From Phanerodontia chrysosporium (lineage: Eukaryota; Basidiomycota; Agaricomycetes; Polyporales; Phanerochaetaceae): a stretch of 64,000 nt of DNA. A program made the position numbers and the translations under genes. Numbering within the stretch: position 1 is the stretch's first letter; the number at the start of each line of letters is the position of its first letter. Positions 1 through 9,688 of the stretch are shown piece by piece. The notes under the pieces are model-generated. The model had not been told where the DNA came from. It did no database searches and was given only the letters and a program-made list of their open reading frames with translations. The stretch is from NCBI GenBank assembly GCA_001910725.1, contig MJGA01000031.1:186001-250000 (forward strand). Reading direction: 5' to 3'.

Positions 1-162
1 TGTGCCTCATTCACATACTTCCCGAGTTCAGACGAGTTGCGAATGCGCAGTCATCGATTGGAAGGAATAGAAGGTAGAAGCAACCGCGACGCAACTTTCA
101 GGCCTCCCTCATGGCCACAGAATACGATCTGCACCTAGAGCATGCCGCGCAATTGACACGCG

Positions 163-1384
163 TCAAAGATTGCCTCGAATTAGGCGAGAGAATGATACGC
201 CGTTCCAGCCCGCGGCCTGCTCCGCAGTGGGGTCGTGTTCCTTTGCCCAGGCTTCGAAGGTATGCATCCCTGGATAGATCTCTCTGCACCGTGCTACGCG
301 TGCCTCCCAGTCCTGGTCGTATGTGATCCGATCTGCGTTCATGTTTTCTAGTATCTGTGCGCTGGTGCAATGCCAGGGTCAGCACCTTACGCAACCGGAG
401 AAAGACACCGCATACTCACACCGTGCGTGTACCCTTGTTCATTGCGGTGACTCCTCGCGCTAGCAGGTCTGGTATGGCGGGCATCGCACGCCCGGTCCCG
501 CGGGCGTACGCGTCCTCGATTCCCTTGATCGTCAGGATGCCACTGACGATCACGATAACCTGCCCTGCGTAGACTTCTGGAGAGCTCATGACCGCAAATG
601 CGATGTTGCCGATGTCATCGACGGTCTATGAAGGGCTCGATAAACACATCCGCTCAATGAGGTCAAGGCGGTACATACTGTCAGCTGGATCTTGGTGTCT
701 GCCTTCACTCCCACCCGCACCACAGAGAACGTGATGCGGCCAATCGTACCCTCAAAGTTCTCCATGAAGAAGACCGGTTGCAGGATCCTAGCGTGTCTGG
801 TATCAGCAATAGCGCGAGGCAGCCAAACTCTAGACTTACGTCCAGCGCAGGTTCTGCTTCGCCTGTATGTGCTTTTCGATGTTGACCTTGGCTAGATGGC
901 TTAGAGTCGCAGTCTCGTCGCGCGATTCGTGTCCGCGCGCAGAAGACGAGTAGATGAGGTGCTGCACGCCGTACTCGCTCGCGAGGTCGACTATGAGCTA
1001 GTCCGCGCCTGCGTCTCAGCACCAGGTCTCCAAAACCGACACAAACACGCTACTCACCTTCCCGTGCGCCTCCTCGCCCGACGCATCGGCCCCAAGCCCG
1101 GGGAACGCAAGCGCAAAGAACACGCCCCATATGCCGCCTCCCGGCACAGCACGGGCGTCGTCGAACACCTTGCGCACGCTGGCGGGGTCGTCTAGGTCTG
1201 CCACCGCGACGCCGACGTTCGCGCCGGCCGCCGCGAGCCTGCGCGCAGCAGGGGACTTCGGATCGCGCGTGAGTGCGATGAGCCGGAACCCGTCCGACTC
1301 GGGCTCGTTGCTCGCGGCCGCGCGGATGAACGCGCTGCCCTGCTTTCCGGTCGCGCCCACGACGAGGATCTTGCGGGGGCCCAT
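163..1384 (-). CDS. NmrA-like NAD(P)-binding protein
   Basis: Predicted atypical short-chain dehydrogenase of the NmrA/HSCARG type. These proteins bind NAD(P) in a Rossmann fold and act as redox sensors or as oxidoreductases; the substrate cannot be read from sequence. The product is 332 residues from five exons (1384-1058, 997-840, 787-679, 625-420, 361-163), which sum to exactly 999 nt in frame. The start is the ATG before GPRKILVVGATGKQG, the glycine-rich dinucleotide motif at residues 2-16. Exon 2 carries the YSSSARG strand and exon 3 the LQPVFFMENFEG segment typical of the family. Exon 4 opens with VDDIGNIAF, the usual NmrA strand near the active cleft. The acceptor of intron 1 must be the TAG at 1000-998, because a more upstream CAG would leave an in-frame stop. 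The family call is firm; the reaction is unknown. Confidence 0.85.
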
Positions 1385-1702
1385 GGCGGTTGCGTCTGCC
1401 CCGCGGTTTGCTGCAGAGGCTCCATTAAAAGAGTGATGGCGCCCTGCACGCTGCCGAGACGCGTGCTGCCGAGCTAATCGTCTTGGCGACGATAGCAACA
1501 ATCGACCTGATTTTCTACAGGGGTGACTCCGTGTTTGCGGTGGATGCGCATTTCGCGTTGCAGGGACATGAACAGCCTACGCAATAAAGCCTAGGTCCCG
1601 ATAACGTCTATTTCAGGGTCGATGGACCATAAATACATATGAGCGTATGCGCGGTGAGCCGTGAACTGCAGTGGTATACGTGCTGAAAGGATGGGAATCA
1701 TC
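1385..1702. other. Intergenic gap
   Basis: This gap holds the 5' flank of the NmrA-like gene and the 3' flank of the membrane-protein gene. I see no coding signal or clear regulatory motif in it. Confidence 0.5.
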
Positions 1703-2551
1703 TCACTCGTACTCTGCGTACGGCGGTGGCATCGTGCTCGAGCTCTGCATCGAGCGCGCAGAGCGAAACGTCCTTGCGGTCTGCGTGCTCTCACGCACTT
1801 CAGCGAGCCTGACGCCATCGTCCGTGGCATGTCGCTCGCCCTGCCTCGCCTCACTGTTCCGGACCGCCTGAGCCTGAGCCTCCCGCAACGCGGCACGCCT
1901 CCCGCGGCGCTGGGATCGTACGGTACGCGCATACTTCTCAAACACAGCGCGGGCCTCGAGGACGTGCGGCGGCTGCGGCGGCATCGACGGTACCGGAGCA
2001 GGGTCCGCGAAAGGAGCGTCGTCGTCGTAGACGGCAACGTGGCTCGACGAGCTCGGCAGCAGTGTGCTCGTCACACGAGACGCGGTGCCTTCGGGTGTGT
2101 ACGCCTTCTCGTCGTTGTCACTTTTCTCGTTTCCATCCGATCTGGAGGGTGGTCGTTCGTCTGCGTCTGAACGCGGGACGGCGGCGTACCCGAGCGCCGC
2201 AGGCGCTGTTGGATTGTCGTTACGGACCTGTGCCGGTGAGTACTTGTATGGCTCTCGAGAGGCGTCAGCTCGCGCTGCATCGACTAGACTGATATCGCAA
2301 CTCACCAACTCTGCGACTTAGAGAGTCGGGACTCTGTGCACGTCTCTGGCGGATGCGCCTCCATTGATATGCTACGGCGATACAGACGATGCCTGCGACG
2401 CCAGCCGCCACCATGATGATGGGCACAGTCATGGGCACGCCTGACGAGTCAACCTAATGATCGTCAGCCAGACATGCCACCAGAGTTGGTAAGTACTTAC
2501 ATTCGTGTCTTCGGTGTTTCGTGAGGCGACGCAATATTGGACGCACGGCAT
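1703..2551 (-). CDS. Single-pass membrane protein with Pro/Ser-rich tail (model uncertain)
   Basis: I do not recognise the family. The first exon starts at the ATG at 2551. A 47-nt intron with a GCTGAC branch site (about 2458-2504) joins it to an exon carrying one hydrophobic segment (VPIIMVAAGVAGIVCIAVAY), followed by a basic RRIRQRR stop-transfer stretch. A long downstream frame rich in Ser, Pro, Asp and Arg ends in PPPYAEYE and looks like a cytoplasmic tail. No signal peptide is seen. The junction between the membrane exon and the tail, around 2240-2310, is unresolved. The good donor GTGAGT leaves either a 22-nt intron to a TAG or a 52-nt intron to an unusual GAG acceptor. The layout resembles many small basidiomycete membrane proteins with a short exposed part, one helix and a disordered tail. 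Confidence 0.45.
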
Positions 2552-2871
2552 AGCTTGAATTGCAACTTAGTACGCTGGGGGAAGACAGGGTGTGGCAAGA
2601 CGAGGAAAAACATTTATATGAGTGGAACATCAATGACGGTTACCATCTGCAAGTCGAGTCGCAGCAATCTACTAGAGAAATCACTTATACCTTGAGAACG
2701 CGATGACACAGCTGGTTGATGAAGATGGATAACTTAGCCATCTCCACCTCGTCCATCTCGACCTTCGATCCACGCACATGGGCGCAATCATCCATCGTTG
2801 ACACAAAAACCATGTTCCATTAGTATAAAATAGTCCCTACCCAAGAATCCCCGGCACAACCCACGCGGTCC
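2552..2871. other. Intergenic gap
   Basis: This AT-richer spacer lies between the 5' end of the membrane-protein gene and the 3' end of the GH5 gene. I see no coding exon in it. Confidence 0.5.
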
Positions 2872-5838
2872 TCACAACTCGCCCTGCTCCAGGCTCCGCG
2901 CAAAGCGCATGAGCAGCCATGCCCAGAGCGCAAGGACGACAGCTGCGACGGCGGCGACAGTGCTTCCCCAGTCGCTCCAGAAATCGTTCACGAAGAAAGC
3001 GGCCTTGAGCCGCGGCGCGAGCGCGACACGGATGCGATGGACAGTGCCGGGCACGGCGCGCGGGATACGCACGTATAGGGTCTGGTGCGCCTCGTCGTAC
3101 TCGGCAGTGGCGCCGTCCGGCAGACCCTGTACGTTCACGTTGCTGCCGTGCGCCAGGAACGAGGGAACGAAGATCTCGGTCACGTCGGACGTCAGGAGTG
3201 GGTGTCCTGTGCGCGGCGGGTCGTGCACAGAAGGCTGTCCAGATGGTGCAGGCGTGTCTGCGCCGTTGGGAACTACCCACTCGAACGTGAACTCGCCCGT
3301 GTTGACTTCGTACTCGAAGCGCAGGGGGATGCCGGCAGTCTTGGCAGGGTACGGACGGACGACGCTGCGCAGGATGCGGCCTCCGTTGTCGAGAGTCGGG
3401 GAGACTTGGTCATAGTCGAGCAATGTCGACGGTAGCGCACGGCGCTGGCTGAACCAAGAGAAATTCTCGCCGTTCCAGTCATCGCCTTTCCGGTCATCAT
3501 TGTCCGGATTGTAGTTCCAGAGGCTATCGGTAGCGCTTCAGCAGCGTAGATGCGGAAACCTGATAAATGCACGTACGTAAACCCAAGCAGATTGCGCTCC
3601 AGTGCGCACATCATGGCATCGAACATCCGCAGCTGCCACGTGAAGTCCTCGGACCTGAAGGCTTCGCCACCACTGCGTGCATGTCAGAAGCAATACCAGA
3701 TCTGAGTGGGTACATGCATACTTCATATCCATAGGTATGCCGCACTCTCCAATGACCACTGGCCTCTCGCCCAGCGAACGGTATGCTTCTTGAGCAATGT
3801 TCCGCATCTGCAGCGTGTAGTTCTCGCGTGCACCTTGCTGACCCCAGTAGAGCGCCTTGAGGAGGAACATTCCCTGTACGAGGTGTCAATTTCGAGCAGC
3901 TGACGATGCGAAAAAGACGTACACGCGACAATCCTTGCACGTTCACGGAGAAGTCGCCAAAGCCCTTTGTGAAGAGCGCATTGAGGTCATACCAATGGGG
4001 CGCGTACACCATGTTCTTGGGCTGGTGCTCCGGCGTCCAAGATGCCGGACAGAACTATCGCAATGTGAGCCGAGAGGCGCGGCATTGCATAGCGCGGACA
4101 CGTACTTCATTCGGGATAGGCTCGACAAAGATCATTTTATCTGGGCTCGACGTTGACTGCACAAGGTGCGCCCACTTCTCCAAGAAGGGGAAGTAGAAGT
4201 CGGTATACCAGTCGATCTGTAGTATGCCTACTCAATACCGATGAAGCTGCAATTGTTTGTGCGCCCTACCGTCTTGTTCGTCATGGGATGCCTCTTGAAG
4301 TAGTTCTCCCGCAAGACAATACCCTCTTTCTTGCTGCGATCCCAGCCCCAGACGCCGTGCATCTCCCAGATGCACTGTCCGCCTGTAGGCCCATCGTCAC
4401 GCCAGACCTTCCGACCAGCCTTGTTCAGAACTACCTTGGAAGTGCGACGCGTGGGCACGGGGAACGAGCGTGTCCAGACCCCAACCTCCGTCGGGTGACC
4501 AGCACCCAGCGTAAAAGATTGTAATGGGCTCGCTATATGCGCGTCAGACACGTCACAAACAGAGATAGACGACACTACGCACGCACGGGCCCGAGGTGAA
4601 GATCGGTGTTGTAATCGAAGCCATGCATCGATTGCAGCTCAACGTATCCTCTATGTGGTTCGTTCATGATCTTGTAGAGCGTCAGACACGGCCAGACTAG
4701 GATATCACGCTCCTCACCTCGAAGCCGATCACACCCTCAAGGTCGCCCACGGTCTTGACAAGTACCTCCCATGAGTTCAGGAACGAACTCTGTAGGAACT
4801 GCTGAATTGAGACTTCTGTGCCGTGCGCATCCTTCACTCGAAGCTTTGGCGCGAAGGTATCTCCCGCCCAGAAACACGTCCTAGGCAAGGTCTTCAGAAT
4901 CCCGGCCTCCAGCGAACACAGTGACACCTACGCCATAGTGGCAGCAGCGAGCTTCTGGTAGCCACATGGCCAGAGGCCGCGCTCCTCCTCGACGTGTCCA
5001 CCACCTTTAACACCCTTCAGCCAGGCCGCGCCGGTCTCCTCGAGAGCATCAAGATCAAAGCCCGTTGCCGTGAGTGTCCACGCGGGCGCGCCAGAGCCTC
5101 CGGAGTATCGTGACCAGACGTCTTGGTGCATCGAGACGAAGGCAACAATGCCATATTGAGGGAGAAGCGAAAGGAGTGCACGGATGTATGCGAGGTATTC
5201 CATGTCGTATTGGCCTCTGTGTGGCTATGAGACATCAGAACACTGACAAGACACGGAAGCACTCACGGTCCTTCATGCTCTATTGCTTCCCAGGTAACGA
5301 GGAAGCGGACTGCGCCAGACGGTCAGGCATACTCAGTGAATTTAGCACAAGATGCGCACTGAAGGTAAAGCCCCATCTACGCAGGCGAGACAGATGCTCA
5401 TGTGCCTGCTCCAAGGGAAATGGCCGGTTCACGAAGGTGACAGCTTCATGGTTGGCAGGGAACGTCCCGTGATCGTCGTTCGCTGGCCTTTCACGTGTGT
5501 TAGCGGCAGGTCAAGGGACGTATAAATCGCGTACGTTTTGCAGTTTCCTGCTAGGTTCACCCCGCGCAGGCTGCATACCCTGCCGAAAGCGTCTACGAAA
5601 TGACGGCCGTGGATAGATAGCTTGCCTCCGGTCGCGACGCCTGACCAACTATGAGCGAAGGGCTCATCTTTAGACGGCGGTGTGAGTGCCTGTTGGGCAG
5701 GCTGCAGATGCACGGGTCAGGGCAGAACGTGTTTGTAGAGAGCGTGGAACACACCACAACCGCTGGCGACCTTTCGCCATCCACAATTATGAACGATCCA
5801 TCCGAAAGTGTAGGAGACTCGATAGCAGATCCTTCCAT
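2872..5838 (-). CDS. GH5 beta-glucosidase, ergosteryl-glucosidase/endoglycoceramidase type
   Basis: Glycoside hydrolase family 5, resembling fungal subfamily 12 enzymes (Cryptococcus EGCrP2/Sgl1) that cleave glucose from ergosteryl glucoside or glucosylceramide. The gene has many short introns and gives roughly 750 residues, the usual size. The start at 5838 is chosen because a 56-nt intron joins its exon in frame to the domain start. Order seen: GRHFVDAFGRVCSLRGVNLAGNCK near the N terminus, NRPFPLEQAHEHLSRLRRWGF, RFLVTWEAIEHEGP, then VSMHQDVWSRYSGGSGAPAW. The acid/base Glu is in MNEPHRGY (NEP codons at 4656-4664), and the nucleophile Glu in VVIGECGIPMD (codon 3745-3747). A C-terminal beta domain ends in one hydrophobic helix (VAAVAAVVLALWAWLL) and a short basic tail, so the enzyme may be membrane-anchored. 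No signal peptide was seen. Substrate choice between sterol and ceramide glucoside is inferred. Confidence 0.85.
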
Positions 5839-6163
5839 AAAGCGGTTATAGAGATTCCAAGATGTGAAAGTACGTTCTGTGAGTGAGATCCAGCAGAAAG
5901 GTGGGAATAGTCTAAAGGGTGTAAGCGAACGAGCTGCAGCTCGGTGTAACTAACAGGTGTCAGCAACAATGACAGTAAGCCGGGAGGTAAATAGTAAGTT
6001 CCCCAGGTTTACGTAGGCGTCAAGTGAGTAAGTCCTAGTAAGTAGGATTTCTTATCCATGTAAGTCACCGCTAAGTCACGTCCTATGGACAGGACGTCTG
6101 AGTTAGCTTAACCTCCGACCTCATCCACCGCCCTCCAGCCACCCCCCATCGCCTCTCAGGGAC
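5839..6163. other. Intergenic gap with short TAAGT-type repeats
   Basis: This is a divergent promoter region between the GH5 gene (-) and the nucleotidyltransferase-like gene (+). At 5970-6075 there are many scattered copies of GTAAGT/AGTAAG. They form no clean tandem array, and I assign no function. Confidence 0.4.
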
Positions 6164-6891
6164 ATGTCTCAGGGTCCTTCTCTGCAGGAAGTTCAGACCG
6201 TTGCACGGAAAGCTATTGGGATCCTCACTGCGCACGGTTTGACTTGCTGCCTCTTTGGCAGCACAGGGTGTATGCTGTATGGGAACAGCAGGACGCCAAA
6301 TGTGGGTCCGCTGCATAACGTCCTCTCTCTGCTGTGCTGAAGGTGTTTAAGGACGTGGATATTGTCGTCATGACGAACCTGTACACGACAGAGTACATCA
6401 AAAACATGATCTCACGCAATCCAGGCTTCTACCTTCGCCCCTCCAAGAAGCCTGGTGAAACATACAAAGTTCTCTACTACAGGCTCCAACCTAACTTGCT
6501 CTACGACCGACGTTCTTGCAAAGTTGACATTCTCATCCCGGGTATCATGAACATTCCCCACATCTCCAGCGACCGCCTCGTCTGGAAGAACACCCTTCCC
6601 GTGCTACCCATTCTCGTACTGCTTCTTCTGAAGCTCCAGGGATGGTCAGACCATCGTGCTTCGACCCGCTCGGATATGCAGCAGAAGCAGTACGTCGACA
6701 TTCGGGACATCAACCAGCTCGTGGCCACCGCAGCTCGTAGCGGGGAGCATATCAGTCAAGCCTTCTGGCTGCCTGATACGTTTCTCGCCAGGGGACGCGA
6801 ACACCTCTCCATGTATTTGCGCATCGTCAGGCCCGCGGTAACTACGCCTTGGATAGAGATAGGTTTTGACGTTCCAGAGTTGCAGTATTGA
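6164..6891 (+). CDS. Nucleotidyltransferase-fold protein, copy A
   Basis: Two exons (6164-6301 and 6352-6891) give 225 residues. The 50-nt intron has a GCTGAAG branch site and splits the predicted active site. Before it is CCLFGSTGCMLYGNSRTPN, the Gly-Ser turn. After it is DVDIVVMTN, with two metal-binding Asp. A third Asp follows in CKVDILIPG. The arrangement Gly-Ser, Asp-x-Asp and a later Asp is the hallmark of minimal DNA-polymerase-beta-like nucleotidyltransferases. The call rests on this motif and not on a named family. The start ATG (MSQ) is supported by the same start in copy B (30905-31608). A further copy at 47513-47808 is broken. The C-terminal half carries a well-conserved block around LVLLLLKLQGWSDHR and DMQQKQYVDI. 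It converges on the Gfo/Idh gene with 231 bp between them. The substrate is unknown. Confidence 0.7.
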
Positions 6892-7122
6892 CGACACGCT
6901 TCCAACCCCATACTTCCTTCCATCGCCTTAAGCACGCATTCTGGAAATCGCTTTGCTTAGCCCGCTATGCCAGTCTGCATGCTCTCCTTCCCGCTTACGT
7001 CCAAGGCTCCTTTTAGAATACTCTCGGTATCCCACGGATCGTATCTTGCAGTGTACTTATAGTCCCTTTTTCTCTCTAGGATAGTCTACATCGGAGACGA
7101 ATACCTTGTACTATTATGTACA

Positions 7123-8767
7123 TCAGAATTGGAACCCAAGATCCTTTACATGGTGGAACTGCCCCGTCTTGAAGCTCTCGTTTGCCAGCAAGCCGACCGC
7201 GAGCGCCATCGCACCATCGCGCTCGTTCGCGCTCTGGCGTGACGCATCCCCAGTATCGACGGCCTCTCCAGGAAGCGGCCCAAACAGCACGCTCAGCATG
7301 CGCGTGTCGCCGCCGCCGTGCGCGCCGTGTTCCATCGTGATCGGAAGGCGTTCGGGGCGCTGCCAGAGCCGGTGGAGTGTCACCGTCGCCTCACCCGGGT
7401 TTGGCGGCGGCGCGTTCCCATGGATCTGCCCTCCCGTGAGCTGCGGGTCGGACACCTCCCGGAACTGCGACTCGACGACCTCGAGCTCGAGCCGGCCCTG
7501 GTCGCCGTTGAACATCACCCGGTATCCCTGGGCGGCGTCAGCTCGCTGCATTGCCATGCACAGGACGGGGGCGTACCTCCCAGGGTGAGTACGCCGTTAG
7601 ATGGTATGTCATCGTGGCACCCGTGTTGTAGCGCACGAGGAGCGCCATATCGTCCTCGATGCCGATCCCCGGTGCAAACACCTGTACCTGGTTAGTCCTC
7701 CGTTTGGCAGAACGTGTGCACTTGGACTTACGTTCTGGTCGCGGTAGTACCCATCCTCCTTTTCGGCGTCGGCATAGATGCTCTTGAGTGTTTCGTCACC
7801 CTCGAGGTTGATCGCAAACGGATCGTCCTGCGCCTCTGCGGCGCCGCGCGCACGCTCGTAGTTTCGCGCCCAGCCGTGCCGCTTCCCGTTCTCCGCACCG
7901 TAGAACGCGAGTCGACCCATGCCTGCGACAGTCTCGGGCGTCGCATCGAGCCACCAGTTCACGAGGTCGAAATGATGCCCCGACTTGTGCACCATAAGTC
8001 CACCCGAGTTCGTCTTTTGGCGGTGCCACCGGCGGAAGTAGTCTGACGAATTGAGGTTAGAGAGACCAAGTATCGACTGGAGCCTCACACACCTGCGCCG
8101 TGTACGGTGTCCAGAAGCCATTCGAAGTGCACGGACAGAACTGGAGTGTCGAATGTGAGTACGGGCTAGCTTCCTCCTTTCGTGAATTTACCGTTTCCGA
8201 TCTTGCCAGATGCAATGGTGCGCTTGACAAGCTCATGCACTGGATTGTATCTGGATCTCGTGAGTTACTGTGCTCCTCCAACCAAGAACGGGAACTTACC
8301 GATAGTTGAAGGTCACAGTGACATGGTTATCCGTCCGCTTGACGGTGTCGAGAATGCGACGGCACTTGTCAACATCCGTCGTCATCGGTTTCTCCGTCAA
8401 GACTCGCACTGCAGGCCCTCTTGTCAGCTACTTCTTCGGAGTCACAACACCAGCACTCACCTCCAGCTTCCAGCGCGGGGACAATATATAGGTCATGCAG
8501 CGCATCAACACAAGTGATCACGACTGTCTCCACTTTCTCCTCCTTCAACATCGCTTGGAACGCCTCGGGCTGGTACACAGGCACGCGCGGCGCCCCGAGC
8601 TCCTCGAGCAGACGGTTGTAGTACTCAGCGCGGACGGCGTTGGGCTCGCAAAGCGCGACGACACGGCTGTGCGGACGCGCGACAATACCGCGCACGAACA
8701 TCGCGGCGCGGCTGCCCGTGCCAACGATGGCAACGCGGCCGCCGAGGGGTTTTGTGTCTGTGGACAT
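7123..8767 (-). CDS. Gfo/Idh/MocA family NAD(P)-dependent oxidoreductase
   Basis: Predicted sugar or cyclitol dehydrogenase of the Gfo/Idh/MocA family. The start at 8767 precedes an N-terminal Rossmann motif, RVAIVGTGSRAAMF (residues 11-24). The next exons give ALCEPNAVRAEYYNRLL and VETVVITCVDALH. The conserved EKP motif lies in TEKPMTTDVDKCRRIL, near 8380-8400. The substrate-binding half shows the active-site HHFDLVNWW segment (about 7960-7975) and continues to the stop at 7123. With several short introns the product is about 440 residues, normal for the family. It is divergent from the MFS permease (start 9689) across a 921-bp shared promoter, which suggests uptake plus oxidation of one substrate. 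A decayed copy of its C-terminal part is at 30395-30653. The TATA-like TTATAATC at about 8824-8831 lies 57 bp upstream of the start. Confidence 0.85.
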
Positions 8768-9688
8768 GGTGGGGCGAGGTGTGTCGTAGTCGGCCTGTGG
8801 GCTGCGTCCTGCGCGGCCGCGAAGATTATAAGACACGCGCATGCCCACGGCCGGCGCGCACGGCCCGCCCTGCGCGAGCATCGTCGTGCACCTGCAGGAC
8901 GCAGCCGCTATCCCGGCCGCCTTGCAGCGCCAGAATTCCGAGAGGCTCCGCCCCGGGATGTCTGGGGCACGCTGAGGGTGCTCGGGAAGGGCAGGGCAGA
9001 TCGTTTGGGCCCGGCCCGGGTAAGCCTCGGATGCTGTTTGTTCGCTGAGACCTTGATGCCCGACGACCGTTGGTGGCGACCAGGTCCTCGTCCCTCGGTG
9101 CGTCACAGTATGGCCCATCAGTACCTATGATCAAGTCTAATTGTCTCTTTGATCTGGCCGTCAGGGCGCGATGTACTCGACGGAGCTCTGAAGTCTGGAA
9201 ATTCTCTGTCACGAGCCGCCGACACTTCGACTCGATTAGTCCAAACTTCCAATGTGAACGCATCTGCAGAGCGACGGAGGCACACGTGACCTCGGGAGCT
9301 ATTGTGCTACTTCCCCATCAAGACCTATCAGCGACTCAGACTGTGCCGTGTACTTGTCCAAGTCGGCGCGCTCCCACAAGTGGTCTCATGACCATCCATC
9401 CCCGCGTCTATGTCTGGCACAAGCCATCGCGGCATTGGCTGTGTACGGACAAGCAGCCGCCTGAACTTTCACCTTCAGGTTCCCCTGCCCCGCTCAGGGA
9501 CAAGAGGTCACTTGCCTCGCGGGGTCTCCACGACGGCCCGCCTCGTCGTCTTCGCATCCGGGCGCTGGCCAACGTGGTGTGCCCCGCGGCCTCTGGGCGG
9601 GAAGGGAAGCACGGTTTATAAGTGTATGCGCGGCGCGAGTGATAGACTACTGGCTGCGCCGTCTTCTGCTCCGCACCGTCCAGCACGT
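8768..9688. promoter_or_regulatory. Shared divergent promoter region, oxidoreductase/permease
   Basis: This 921-bp intergenic stretch lies between two divergent genes. It holds a TATA-like element on each side: TTATAATC read on the minus strand near 8824-8831, and TTTATAAG at 9615-9622 about 70 bp before the permease ATG. Open frames on both strands here look like by-products of high GC. Confidence 0.45.

Noticed and set aside
998..1010. In-frame TAG as a nonsense mutation in the NmrA-like gene
   Set aside because: The TAG serves as the 3' splice site; with it, all five exons sum to an intact 999-nt frame.
5970..6080. GTAAGT-rich stretch as a possible tandem repeat or small transposon
   Set aside because: Copies are irregular, with no constant period, terminal inverted repeats or target duplication.
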